Part shown: positions 23,395 through 36,010 of the stretch, one piece after another | How positions within the stretch are numbered: the stretch's first letter is position 1 | Layout of the letters: the number at the start of each line of letters is the position of its first letter | Source: Serilophus lunatus | Lineage: Eukaryota > Chordata > Aves > Passeriformes > Eurylaimidae | Assembly (NCBI GenBank): GCA_013399895.1 | Contig: VXBA01001835.1 | Span: forward strand, 372,001-436,000 | Length of the DNA: 64,000 bases | Direction of reading: 5' to 3' | Program-made: the position numbers and the translations under genes | The notes under the pieces: model-generated | What the model saw: the letters and a program-made list of their open reading frames with translations, nothing else | What the model was told of the DNA's origin: nothing | Databases searched by the model: none

Positions 23395-26300
23395 GTAAGT
23401 ACCTATGAAGTTATATTGGCTGTGATGGATTCCCATACATCCAACTGCCTGTTGCTGAATTTGTCTAAATATGTTTTTCCATTTGTTTTGAAGACTGATT
23501 CAAACAGTCATTGCTCCATCAGCAGTGAAGATATTGAAAGGAGTTTCCGGACAAACCCGCACGGTTCCCTGTCTTTTATGACTGCAAAGTTTAACTACAT
23601 GCTGGACTTTTCAGGTATGTATCTTTTCATAGAGCACATTTAAATAATGGAAGGTGCCAGTTACACCAGTACCTTTGTTCATTCAGCAAATTATCGCCCT
23701 CCTATCTGGTGCAAAAACATGTAATTGAAAAATGCAGTCTCTACAGGAAAGTTCATATGTGTTTTTAGAAGCAGCTGCCCTGTTACATTTTTTAGTGTAG
23801 TTGATTAATACAGCAGCATGTGTTGTTTCGTAGCACTCCATCGTATTACTGCTGCTTGCCTCAACTTCAGGTGGTATTTAATATTCTTTATCAAACCAGG
23901 GAGTTTGAACCTTTTCCTGTAAGCTTGGAAAACCTCTTCCATTCAGGATCTGTAAAAGAAACATTGCTATGAAGGAAGTTTTCTGCAAAATGCTGGTATC
24001 AAAGTGTTTTAATAATTCAGCAGATAGTTGAAGCTGATTCTGTTCTCAGAATAACAAGGACAGAGGCAAAAGATTTTCTGGTAGACTGTAAGGATCTCAC
24101 TTATGCCATTCTTGTAAATTGCAGAGTATTAACAGCATTTAAATGTATGTCATTATAAATGTAACCTGTTCAAAGGTGTGTTCTAAGAAATGCCTCTTTT
24201 TTTAGTTTTTCCATTTGTAGATTGTTATATTTGCTGATTAAATTATAAGACAGCTATATGTTTAAATATACTAAGTCAAGGAAATAAATATATATATTCC
24301 AACACAATCAAATTTCAAATATTTCAAACATGAAAAGTGAGGACTGGGTAAAATAGCAATGTACTGGCAGTAAAGTAGTATGTAGCAATACTAGGAGTTT
24401 TATGTTTGCGTTGAAATGTCTATTTAAAACAAAACTGGGTTTCACCCAGAATAAAAACACTAAATGCAAATATTAGAGAACAATTTTTATGTTATTGTCT
24501 GTAGGTCTTGATATCTTACATTAAGGATATTCTTCACTGTCCTATTTAAGCCAGTGATTTAGTGGACTGAATTTTAAATGGATATTTTAAAAATAAGCAT
24601 TTTTGTATGTAATATTTGTGCGTTTAGAAACATTTATTGGAAATGCTGATTTGTTAATTGTTGAAATAGGAATTTCTGTCAAGCAACTTAAGGTGTAGTG
24701 ATGTTATTTTGCAAAATGACAAGTAAATGTTTCATGTGCTATAGATGAATTCCAGAAACTTTCATCTTAACTCTTGTTTTATGCTCAGTGATGAAACAAG
24801 TCAACCTAACTACCCTTAAGCAACGTCCAATAAAGAGAGCTCCCTTTTCTATCAATTCATTCAGGTAAGGAAATAAAAGGAAGACTCCTTATTTTTATTT
24901 TATTCCTGATTCTTGTAAATAAGATGGAACAAAAATGTCTTTATATTTATTTGCCTTTTGCATGACACAATTTGAGAGATGAACTAAGGCAGGAGAGCTA
25001 GTGAAGTGAAGAAGGAAAACATTTCAACAGAGAAGAATGACAAGAGAATTTTTAGTTTATGTTTTTATTTTTTTGATTTCTGAGAATGTAAGGAATTTGT
25101 ATTGGGAGAGGCAAAGCATGCCGTGTACTGATTTGGCAAGGTTCTTAAAGCTGTGCCTGACTTCAGCCATTGGAGTCACTTGCTCTGAATACTTGTTGAA
25201 TTAGCACTGCTGCAGGGAAACAGCAGCAAAAAGTGGAGTAGTTTGTTCCACTGACGTCATAAATTAATTAGAAGTGTTATTGTAACAGCAAAAAATAGTA
25301 ATATTTTCTTGCCTGTGTTTTAGTCATTTACTCTAAAATGATTTGAAGTTAAAGAAATCGCATTGCAGCAGCCAGATCTTTTTTGAGTCTAATTGTTTTA
25401 GTTTGTAAGTTTCTTTACCATTGATCAGTCATTAGGTGTAAAGCTTTGCTGATATAAACTAGATACTAAACAATAAACTGAACTATGCAGCGTTGCTGCC
25501 ACAGGTAAAACTGACTACATGTAATATATGGGATTTTTTCCCCAAATAGTTTCTGAGAAATAATTTTAGTTCTGAATTGTAGTCTGGTTATGTATTCAAA
25601 AAGAAATTTGTTGTAAGGAATGTAGTAACAGTTTGTTTACAGTGACTTTCAAGAAGATTTTTTTGAAGTGTCAACTGTTTCTCCACTAGATACTTGCTGA
25701 AGAGCATGCAATGATGTGGCAATTTACTTTTTTTTTTGTTTGTTTCTCGGATAATTGCACTCAGTGCTCTGATTTCCATGGGATGACATTCTTTATTTTT
25801 CTTTTAGTCCCAGTTTTAAGGCTTAAAAGCTGCTATATATGTAGTGTATATGCTTAAAGCACTCTTCTTTTAGAGTTAACTTCTGGTTTACTTTTTATTT
25901 TTAAAAATCAACTGTAATTTTCAAGTGTGTATCTCTAACATGATGCTTTTAATTACTTCAAGTGAGGACTTAGTTTCCAGACAGCAGACTAGTTGTAATT
26001 ATTGGTAGTTTGGAGTGTTCAGGCTGTATCTTCACTGTCAGATTTTTAAATCAGTATTACTCTCCTAATGTGACCACTCCTTCTGCTTTACCTTTCTATC
26101 TTCTGTTGGGTAGGTTATGTATTAAAACTGCTCATTGCCATGGTTCAGTTATAAAAAGCTAAGGTAGAATTTGAATACAAAATGAGACCTCTTATCTTTA
26201 ACCTTATGTGCTGACAGCACCTAAGTAATTGTGGGGGTTTTGTTTTTTGCCTACTGTATTGTTTGGAGAAAGAGTTTGACAGGAAAAGAAATGCTTCATG

Positions 26301-29300
26301 TCTTTGGTGTGATCTATTTTTGCCTTTTTTTATTTGAAGTTTCATCTGTGAAAATGAGGCTATTCCTATGCCTTCACACTGGGAGAATGTAAATACTGAG
26401 GAGCCATACCAGGTAAGAGCTGGTATGCAAGCTGGTCAAAAACATGTGATAATGAAGTAATGCATCGAATTGAAATCGTACTAACCTCTTTTTTTCCAGC
26501 TTATCCCATTGCAAAAGAAAACAAATGAATATAATGAAGTTTCTAGTCTCTTTGGAAAAACAATGGATAGCCACCGAATTAAAAGAATTAAGAGAATACA
26601 AAATCTAGACTTGTGGGAGTTTTTTTGCAGGTGAGATTATTTCTAAAACCAACAGTCTTAGGATTGTTAATGGAGCAAGTTTTGAAGTCATGTAGCAGAA
26701 ATATGTTTGTTTTAATTATTAATGAAAATTTGTATTAGTTTTTATCTTTTAAAAATTTTCTTATTTGTCATTTCTCTGTATTCAAACTTCCATTTTCAAG
26801 ACTCTGTAGCTTCTACAGGTGCAGAAATGTAGTACTTACAGAAATCCATTAGTTATAGTGTAGCACAAATAAGACTAATGCATTAAAGATGTTCAGAATA
26901 TCCACGTGGTACATGTCCATAATATAGTGAAGTAAGGAAAACAAAAATAAGCAAATAATTCCTTTAGAGGATTGTACTATTTTAATTTTTACTGAACAAA
27001 GCAATTGAGTATTTGTGTCTTGTAGAATTTCTCAACTTTATGAAACCTAAGACAGAATTCAGCATCTAACTAACACATGGTCCTGCAAGTTCCTTAAGTT
27101 TAATGTGCTACAAAACCTTGTGCTAAGTTACAGGCTTTCCCCACTTCATGTTGTGCTGGCCTGGAAAAAGTAGGAAGTGCCCAGTTCTGCATCCACTTAT
27201 TTTGTAGTATCAGTCTTAAGCAGTTGTATTTGACGAAAGTTATTTGTGTAGCCTCTAAGAAGGAGCACATATCAGAAGTTTTATAGATGTATTGCACTAG
27301 GAAAACCAACTGAACTAAGTTAAATAGTGAGCAAGTAACTAAGCAGATGTATATTAAAATTTTGCATGTTACATTATTTTTTTGGAAGATGTGTAATTTA
27401 TTTTTAATTGAAAGCTGTATCATTAATAGGTATAAGGAAATGAATTTCCTTATAGTGTTAATGGTTAAGTGAATTATCATACTCTTAACTGAGTTTGTTT
27501 ACTCTTGGAGAAGTAAGGAAAAGTGTCAGCAGAGCTACTGTCTTGGACTTCAGAAGTCAGACTTTGGCTTGTTTAGGAGACTGTTTGACAGAGTGCTGTG
27601 GGAGGCAGTCCTGAGGGTCTAAGGAGTCCTGGAAGGCTGGGCATTCTTCAAGAAGGAAATGCTAAAGGCTTGGGAGCAGGCTGTCCCTACATGCTAAAAG
27701 ACAAGCAGTTGAGGAAGAGGACCAGCTTGGCTGAAAAGAGAGTTTATGACCTTTGGAAGAAAGGATAGGTGACTTAGGAGGATTAAAGGATGTTGTGACG
27801 TTTTGCAGGGATAAAAAATTAGAAGGGCCAAAGCCCAGCTAGAACTTAATCTGGCCATTGCCATAAAAGAAACAAAAAATATTTTTATAAATAAATCAGC
27901 AACAAAAGGAGCGCTACTGAGAATCTCCATCCTTTACTGGATGTGGGGAGAAACATAGTCAAAATGGTTGAGGAAAAGCTGAGATTCTTAAATACTGAGC
28001 CAAAGAAGGCATTAATAGTAAGACCAGTTGTTCTCTGGGCACCCAGATCCTGACCTGGAAGAGAGAGAAGAAGAGCAGAATGGAGCATCATAATTCAAGG
28101 GGAAATTCTCAGTGACCTGCTACACCACTTAGACACACATAAATGTATGAGACTGGGTGGGGTCCACCTGAGGGTACAAAGGGAGCTGGCAGAAGTGCTC
28201 ACCAGGCCACATTTTGCCAGCAGTCCTGGCTCACTGAAAGGTCCCGAGTGACTAGTGGTGAGCAAATGTGACATCCATCCACAGGAAGGGTCAGAAGGAG
28301 GCTCTGGGGAACTACAGACCTGTCAGGCTGACCTTGGTGCTGGGGAAGGTCATGGAACAGCTCATCTTAAGTGCCATCAAAAAACATGTACAGGACAACA
28401 AGAGGATAAAACCCTGACAGCAGGGCTTGAGGAAAGGCAGGTCCTGGTTGACCAACCTGGTCTTCTGTGGCAAAGTGACCCACTTAATGCATGAGGGAAA
28501 GACTGTGGATGTTGTTTTCCTGTACTTCAGTAAAGTATTTGATGCATCCCTCACAGCATTCTGGAGAAGCTAGTATCCCATGGCTTGATCTGGCTGGATG
28601 GCTGATCTCAGAGAGTGGTGGCAAATGAGGTTACATCCTGCTGATGCTGGTCACTAGTGGGGTTCTCCAGGGCTCAGAGTTGGGCCTGTTTTATATCTTT
28701 ATCAGTGGTCTGGATGAGGGGATCAAAGGCACTTTCAGTCGTTTTGCAGACAGCACCAATTTGGGCAGAAGTGTTGATCTGCTGGAGGGTAGGCATGCTC
28801 TGCAGAGGGACCTGGACAGGCTGGATAGATGGGCCAGGCCAATTCCATGAGGTTCAACAAGGCCAAGTGCTGGGTCCTGCACTTGAATCACAACCACTCC
28901 ATGCATTGCTACATGCTTGGGGAAGAGTGGCTGGAAAGCTGCCAGGTAGGAAAGCACCTGGGGGTCAACAGCTGGCTCAACATGAGCCTACAGCGTGTGC
29001 CCAAGTGGCCAAGGAGGCCAGTGGCATCCTGGCCTGTATCAGAAATCGTGTGGCAGCAGGACTAGGGGAGCGCCTGTCTCTCCGTACTTGACACTGCTTG
29101 GGCTGCACCTCCTGTGTTCAGTTGTGGGCTCCTCACTACAAGAAAGACATTGAGCTGCTGGAGCATGTCCAGAGATGGACAATGAAGCTGGTGAAGGGTC
29201 TGGAGCACAAGAGTTATGAGGAGCAGCTGAGGGAACTAGGAATTGTTTAGCCTGGGGAAGAGGAGGCTTGAGGGACAACTTATTCAGGTACCTGAAAGGA

Positions 29301-32293
29301 GACTAGCGAGATGAGGGTCAGTCTCTTTTTCCCCTGTAACAAGCAGTAGGACGAGAGGAAATGGTTCACGTTGTGCCAGGGGCGGTTTAGATTGGATGTT
29401 AGGGAAAGTTTCTTCCCCGAAAGGGTTGTTAAGCATTGGAACGGGCTGCCCAGGGAGTCACTGCTAGGTGGAGTCACTGTCCTTGGAGGTAGTTAAAAGA
29501 TGTGTAGATGTGGTGCTCAGGGACATGGTTTAGTGTTGGACTTGGCAGTGTCAGGTTAATGGCTGGACTCAGTCTTAAGTGTTTTTTTTTCCAACCTAAA
29601 TGATTGTGATTCTAATTGCAAATTTATTTGGTTATATTTATCTGTTTAAGAATTAAGGCTTATTTGCTTGGCCTTGTGTTTCACCATCTACTTTCCTACA
29701 ATTATGTTTCTGTAGAGGTGTATTTATACATACAGCTTAAATTCTGAAAATAGGAGTAGGAAGCAGGCTCCAAAGTAAATGTCCTTTGAGTATCCAGCAC
29801 AGATGATGGGGGAGGTTAGGGAAGACTTTTTTTTGCTTAGGAAATTATATCGTTTGGAGACTGTACTAGTTTTCATGACTGATCAATGAGTAGAATTCAT
29901 GGTTTAAAAACTCTGAATCTACATATGCAGTGCCTAAGTACTCTCAAGGTATGAAACTGAGAATGGGAATTAGGATTTCATATGTCAGGAGTATTACTGT
30001 GTCACCATATAATTGACTATAAACCAAAGCACTTTCTAGTACCTGTAGAAGATAAAAGCATATGGAGAAAAGTAATTTCAGTTTTAAGTATTTTTTTCCT
30101 GTATGAAAAAAATAGAAGTAACAATGAAAATTGCCAGAATAAATGTATGTAGTTGTGACTTAGCTGCTTTTCTGCTGATGGCAAATACAGCCTTGGAGTA
30201 GATGGGTTTACAAACACTGGAGAAGAAGTCATTGGCTGGTAGTATATTAAAAAGAAATGGGTATTCCAGCATTTCAAATTCACTATAAGTTCTTTTGATG
30301 TCCCAGGTAAGAATGTTAAAAAGAAGATGAAGCTTAGTCTAGCATATTTTTGTTTATGTATCTCGATTTGGAGTTGTAGAGGAGTACAGCAAGTAAAAAT
30401 GGTGGTGTTGGTCAGTGAGATTACTTACGTATTGCCTGTGTACAAAGAGCTTGTCTATAGGTATCTAGTTTTGCTTTAGGTTTTTCTTTTTATTGAGTGA
30501 ACTGGCTGTACAAGAACCTTCTGAGTGGTTAGTGGATTAGTTTTGTTAAACTGGATTAGCTTGTCACTGCTGGTGAAAAATGCTAAGATGATGCTTTTTA
30601 GAATAGTTGGGCTCCTTGATTTCTGTTCTAAATTGAGAAAATGTCCTGTTGTGGCATTTCTTCATTCTGCAGAACCACCTTCCAGTAGCAATTGCTACTT
30701 CACTTTTTCAAAACCACAGAAGATTTTTTGTTTAATTGATAAGATCAGGGATTACATTTGAGCATTGCTTGAATGATTAATTTGCATCATTGTAGTGGTC
30801 AAAACACATTGATACGTAAGTTCATCTGTAATATAAGGTGAGAGTTTTTTGGTTTGTTCTGTTTGTTTTTTTTCCAAAATTCTAGACTGATGTAACTCTG
30901 CCAATGCATGATTTACCTCTTTTAGAAAGTGTGAGTGAGCCATAAATTCATAAAACCATTATGAAATGATCATGTGGAAGTAAAGTTGCCTGAATTTTAT
31001 TTTTCATATTTTTGCAAATTACAAAGGTAATAGTACTTTACAATCTACCAACTTTGCTATGCCTCCCAACATGTTGTTTAATTAGGTGGAGGGAACAAAA
31101 TTTGAGAAAAATGTGCTTCTTTTATAAACGTATCTGCAGAAAATGACCACACTGAAACTACTGCCAAATGAACAATGCTGATGAAATTGTTGTAAGAGAC
31201 CTTTTTTCCTAATCTTGGACTATGTCTGACAATAGTCCACAGCATTCAGAAAAGTGTGATTTCTAAACGCATACCTTAATAATTCTAATCTGTTAAGAAG
31301 TACAATCATCTAGACACTTGCCAAAGTGGAATGTTTGAGGTTTGTCCCTTCTGCATTGTTTTTACAATTGTTACTTAATGTGATTGTACAACTGTTTGTA
31401 GTGCTTTATTTTGTGTCCTCTGTAGGAAAAAAGCTCAACTGAAGAAGAAAAGGGGTGTCCCAACGATTAATGAGCAGATGCTGTTTCATGGCACTAGTAA
31501 CGAATTTGTTGAAGCAATATGTATTCATAACTTTGACTGGAGAATAAATGGGATGCATGCTGCTGTATATGGAAAAGGTAAGTGTAATTGTTGCATACAA
31601 CATTTGTTGTATGTTGTTGTTAAGTGTTCCCTATAGTTTATACTTAGTGTTTATCCAAGAGCTGTTTAGTACAGCTCTGCTTTTAGATCAAGTGCAATTA
31701 AGAAAGTTAAGACACAGTAAGGAATGTAATATCAACTGGCTGGCAGGACCAGGATGCATGGGGAAGGGATGCCCAGTAAAGCAGTGTTGATTACAAGACA
31801 ATCTCCCTGTTAAAATGCTCACACTAAAAATAGTTGGTCGTGTTGCTATTATCCAAAAATTAAAAAGAAAAAAAGGATTGCTATTGAACATAAAACCAGA
31901 CATTTTTCATCATCCTGCTCTTAGTGGTTAAACTGTCATAGTAAGAATGTTGTCAGATTTTTCTTTTTGTATTTGAAAGGGACCTATTTTGCAAGAGATG
32001 CATCGTATTCCAGCCACTTCTGCAAGGAGAGCATGAAGCATGGAGATACTTTTCAGATTCATGGCGTGAACCTGCAGCCTCACCTGCACAGACCAGATAA
32101 AGTCATGTTTCTTGCTCGAGTGTTAACTGGTGACTATATTGGTGGTGATTCAAAATACATGAGACCTCCTTCGAAAGATGGAAGCTTTGTGAACTTGTAT
32201 GACAGCTGTGTGGATAATACCTGGAACCCAAAGATCTTTGTCATCTTCGATGCCAACCAAATCTACCCTGAGTACTTAATAGAATTTTGTTAA
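23269..32293 (+). CDS. PARP11: Protein mono-ADP-ribosyltransferase PARP11, complete coding set
   Basis: PARP11 transfers single ADP-ribose units from NAD+ to proteins. It has been tied to nuclear-envelope and pore organisation, spermatid head shaping and interferon signalling. Seven exons (23266-23394, 23494-23614, 24789-24864, 26340-26412, 26500-26630, 31426-31577, 31980-32293) join in one frame. Starting at the ATG at 23269, three bases into the first exon, gives 330 residues, close to the human length of about 331. Residues about 20-95 form the WWE domain ([17 protein letters not shown] to the KFNYMLDF stretch), which binds iso-ADP-ribose. The catalytic domain follows, with the NAD-binding His in LFHGTS and Tyr in [12 protein letters not shown], and ends at [10 protein letters not shown]. 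The family carries an H-Y-I triad, which makes it a mono- rather than poly-ADP-ribosylating enzyme. The start is uncertain because an upstream exon could add residues. No disabling change is seen. Confidence 0.95.
23494..23614 (+). CDS. PARP11: PARP11 exon: rest of WWE domain
   Basis: Begins [18 protein letters not shown] and ends in DFS plus one base (phase 1). The intron before it is 99 bases, near the practical minimum for birds. The donor is TCAG|GTATGT. Confidence 0.92.
23615..24788 (+). other. PARP11: PARP11 intron
   Basis: AT-rich intron. No repeat family or RNA gene recognised. Confidence 0.8.
24789..24864 (+). CDS. PARP11: PARP11 exon: linker after WWE
   Basis: Encodes [19 protein letters not shown] and on to FSINSF, matching the human linker [19 protein letters not shown]. 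The acceptor is TGCTCAG and the donor TTCAG|GTAAGG. Confidence 0.92.
24865..26339 (+). other. PARP11: PARP11 intron
   Basis: AT-rich intron of about 1.5 kb. No repeat family or RNA gene recognised. Confidence 0.8.
26340..26412 (+). CDS. PARP11: PARP11 exon: linker ([10 protein letters not shown] segment)
   Basis: Encodes [19 protein letters not shown] and ends EEPYQ. The acceptor is TTTGAAG, with a T-rich tract before it, and the donor CAG|GTAAGA. It matches the human exon over its whole length. Confidence 0.92.
26500..26630 (+). CDS. PARP11: PARP11 exon: entry to the catalytic domain
   Basis: Encodes [20 protein letters not shown] through [10 protein letters not shown]. The 87-base intron before it is very short. 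The acceptor is TTTCCAG and the donor GCAG|GTGAGA. The following intron is 4.8 kb and carries a CR1 insertion. Confidence 0.93.
27515..29616 (+). mobile_element. CR1 LINE, 5' truncated, in a PARP11 intron (+)
   Basis: The 5' part corresponds to the end of the endonuclease domain and the linker (an [19 protein letters not shown] reading). Next comes the reverse transcriptase: [42 protein letters not shown], where the consensus has YLDFSKAFDT, and a C-terminal thumb region. The 3' end reads CCAACCTAAATGATTGTGAT followed by a decayed octamer tail. Many stops and frameshifts make it inactive. It lies in the same orientation as PARP11. Confidence 0.95.
29617..31425 (+). other. PARP11: PARP11 intron, part after the CR1
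   Basis: AT-rich intron sequence with nothing recognisable apart from the acceptor at its end. Confidence 0.75.
31426..31577 (+). CDS. PARP11: PARP11 exon: catalytic domain with the NAD-binding His
   Basis: Encodes [20 protein letters not shown] then HGTSNEF, holding the catalytic-triad histidine, and ends in the GKG turn before the conserved tyrosine. The acceptor is CTGTAG and the donor AAAG|GTAAGT. Confidence 0.94.
31980..32293 (+). CDS. PARP11: PARP11 last coding exon: catalytic core and C-terminus
   Basis: Encodes [14 protein letters not shown] (triad tyrosine), [18 protein letters not shown], the [20 protein letters not shown] segment, and ends [12 protein letters not shown]. The acceptor is TTGAAAG. 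Confidence 0.95.
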
Positions 32294-35200
32294 GCTTGAA
32301 CTGAATATTGTTTTGTGTCTTTTTGATACTTTGGTTCCTTTTGTAAAGACAACAACAAAAACATGAAGCATGGAAGGAGAAAGGTGAAAGAAAAGGTGGC
32401 ATACATTTCTGGAGGAGGAAAGCTATTAAATATGTAAGAGATACTGTTTTTAAAAATCTGTAAACTTTGCTAATGCATTTTTCAAATTTGGAGACTATTA
32501 GAAATTTGAAATTGCAGAGAAAGCCTTAAATTCATTGGCTATTGGTAAGTTTTCAAAGACAGGATGTGTGTTCTGATTTTTTAAAATACATTAAAATTAT
32601 TTATTCATGTTGTAGAAATACGCCTCTAATATAGTATACATATGATGGAACTAATCTTTTATAAAGATTGCCTATAAAACATAAAGTAACAACAACAACA
32701 GCAAAATCCCAGGGGACTTGGCTACATATGTGAGTGTGTCTATGTTCTGTATACATGTTGCTTTGTGTTTGGAGATGTCTTAGTTTGGATTCTAAAGCTA
32801 TTAAAAAACTAAATCCTATAGCACCTTCATCAGTTTTCTCCAGATGAAGTTCAACAGAGAAGTTAGGTTTAACTTCAGGTGCATTTTACTCTAAGCTTTA
32901 ATATTATGCTCACAAAATTGCAAAGCCCTTTGAACTTCAGTTTTGACTGAAATGAGACCCCTAAACTCTTGTGGTTGTTAATTGTTTTGTATGTAACTGT
33001 TGAGCTCACTGTTGGGATATCAGCAGTGCCATACACCTTTCTGAGTTCTATGGAATTTTTGCTGTATTGTTACAGTATTCATGTGCTGCTGTGGTTGCTG
33101 TCTGGTCAGAGTTTAAGAAGCATTCAGTACTCATGTACTGAATCTTACTGTTACTGAAGAAAAGGTTTAGATGAACTTTACTGGAAATAGTACAGTTAAG
33201 CTAACAAAGAAAATTTCAAAAGATGCCATCCTTTAAACAGTTTAATAGAAAGCTTTTAATAACAGTTGTGTAGACCAGGTTTTCATAACTGGTATAGTTG
33301 TGAAGTTAAGAAGTATTTTTCACATGGGTAAAGAACAAAACTTGAGTACCTACAAGCATGAAGAACCTGAAAGGGGCTGTTGGCAGTGAAATGCAGTGAC
33401 ATGTTAAACAATTTGCTATGAATTTGTGTCTCTAGTGTTCTTCTTTGTTGAAGGACTTAAATAGCACTAATGGTCAAAGTTGAAGCCTTTCCAGGCTTTT
33501 TCTTTGGCTATGTTCAGTAGCAAGTCCCTTCAGAGATAGTATATAGTTGTGTGGATACAAAATGATCTATGTTGGGCTGTTAAAGAATTGTTAATGGACT
33601 TTTTGGATTAAAGGCTGTGTTTAAAAACGTTGCTTTATGTAACTGCTGGCATGACCAATGGAGCTGGAAGCAGAATATGACTCCATATCCGGCATCATAA
33701 CTGAGGACACAGATATCTCCTCCTTAGTGCTGTTATCGTTGTCTGTCAGTAGATCTTGCACAAGTTGTGTGTCTGTTTGTATTTGTGATTTCATGGCAAC
33801 TTTTCCTTTTGCTTCTGTCCCTAAACCGTTTAGGGCTTAAATGCATTTTCCTTTATTTTAGGAAGTATGATTTCTGATCCCAGTTGGGAACTCTAGGTTC
33901 TACTCTTGTAAGTATGATTTGTATGTGATTCACTGCTACTCAAGCTGTGCAAAAAACACTCTGTTCCTGATGTTGTATAAAATAATAGCAAATCCCACAG
34001 GGAATTCGTGTATTACTGACTCTTTTTTTTTTCTTATACAGTATTCTACAGAGGATACATTTTATGAAACTAACAAATACATGTGCTGTTGTTCCTTTGA
34101 TTTGGTCTTTTTTTTCTTCTGAGGTCTGAACTGATCTTTTTAGTTTAGTCTTTTTTAGCACCTCATGAACACAAAATACCATAATCTGTACTGATCTTAG
34201 AGACTTTTCTAATTGTTTGTGTGGTGTCTTGTTTGCTACTTAATTCAAATTGAATGACAGAATCTTACCAAATCACTTCACAGTTGAAGTTTTAGCTCTT
34301 TGAATGTAGTGTTCTGATTTTTGCCATCTGTTTTTCTGCTGCTGAATTTGTATGTAAAATAACCATCCTTTTTCTGGCAAGGGGAGAGTGATTATTATTG
34401 CAAGCCAAGTCAGAAATGTACAAGTAGCCAATACAGGAAATGGTTAAGAATTTATAAAAGAAACAGTGACAGAGGAAGGGACGACAATAATTTCTTGGCC
34501 TATGGAGTGTTAAGGAAAAGGGATTTTGGTCTGATTCTGGGCAAGAAAACCTGCTATTTTCTGTTGCTATTTCATGTAGTAAAACTTTATGCTCCATTTT
34601 GTTTTTATACCTACGCAAGAGAGCATGTCTTGATCCAAGGTAAAGTTTGCTTATTAAATTATTCTTGTGGCAGAATGTTTTCACATGAGCAAAGCACCTC
34701 AGTATGGCATAGAAATAAGATCAGCTTATACAGGGTCCTGAGCCAGCTTTGCTTTTTAGAATGGGCGTGTACTCAGTTATTCCTGAATAGCTCTCGCAGT
34801 TGGGGAGAATGTCTGTCTGCATTCCAGGTTGTACAAACTCTTGTTTTTTAAGTTAGAATCTGAAGAAACAAAGGATACAGCTACATTTTTAATAGATGCT
34901 CTAGTATACTCCCATCCAAGCTAGATGTGAGATATGTAATGTCCTGGATAGAATTGGTGACTTAAATTGCAGGAGTACATTGGATGCCAGTTCAGCTGGT
35001 GGTTTGAGGGTAACTGTCATCCTTTTAAAACCATTTACCAGCACACAAGGTCATAGGAAAGCTCAACTGAGTTGGTGCAGTTCACACAGTGGAAATAACT
35101 TTCAGGAAGATGAGTACATCAGTCTTCAAATTCCTTTGACCATCAGTGTTGTAACGGTTATTATTTTTAGGCACTGTCCAAAACAGCAGGCTCACAGAAC

Positions 35201-35500
35201 AGCACAGGTATGTTCCAGTATAAAAAACACCTAGGAGGACTGACAGATGGAATACTTCGTAATGTGTTTGCTTCTCCCATGCTTCTTTTGGTTTCTCTGC
35301 TGCCACAACCATGCAGTTAGTGAGGGTGTTTAGGGGTGTAATCTTTGAGCAGGCTGGTTGCTTGGCTGCTTTTAATTTTTTTAACAGAGGTACACTCATT
35401 GCCATGATTCTCTGATGTGATTTTTTCATAGAAAAGTCTATGTCACCAAGGCATACTAAAGGTCAAATGTGCATTTTTTTGCAAAATATATATATTTCAT
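32294..35500 (+). other. PARP11: PARP11 3'UTR and downstream intergenic sequence
   Basis: The 3'UTR begins here. ATTAAA-type signals occur soon after the stop (32426-32431 and about 32590), but I cannot decide which is used. Further on I see AT-rich sequence without exons or named repeats. Confidence 0.45.
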
Positions 35501-35514
35501 AACAAACGGACTGG

Positions 35515-36010
35515 GGGACCCTGACCCACATCCTAGGCCTCCCATGTCACTGGTTAGTCCATCTTAAAGTTTGCTGGTGAATATGCACATGCACCCCAGG
35601 CACACCAAAACCGGGGAAGATGCAGACTGCCCCCACAGCTGGCACCAGGCACACATTGATCCGTGTCCTGCTCCAACAGCACTGAGCTCCTTGCTCATCT
35701 CACTCATGCTGTCTCCCTGACAGCTGGTTATGGGAAGAGATGCTGTTCCCACCCCAGTGGCTGGGGAAGTTCAAGAGCCCTCCTGGCTCTAGCAGCTGAC
35801 ATGGGAGACCCCACTCACTCCAGTCACTGGCATTCATAGCCCAGGGACACCCACTCCCCGGTCTCACCCCAGGAGCTGGCACTGAGTTCACAGCACTGGC
35901 TCACAATAGCTGGCACTGAGTCCTTGCAGCATGTTCACAGGGGACACAGAATACACAGATGCTTAAGATTTTATGAGAAGATGGAAGAAGCAAGCCCAAA
36001 CTGCAGTGGG
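35515..36010. repeat. GC-rich irregular repeat block
   Basis: This GC-richer island in AT-rich surroundings carries a word close to CAGCTGGCA or CACTGGCA at 35638, 35724, 35761, 35797, 35827, 35876, 35896 and 35910, with spacings of about 30-45 bases or twice that. It may be a decayed minisatellite or part of an old mobile element. No coding frame is convincing. Confidence 0.5.
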
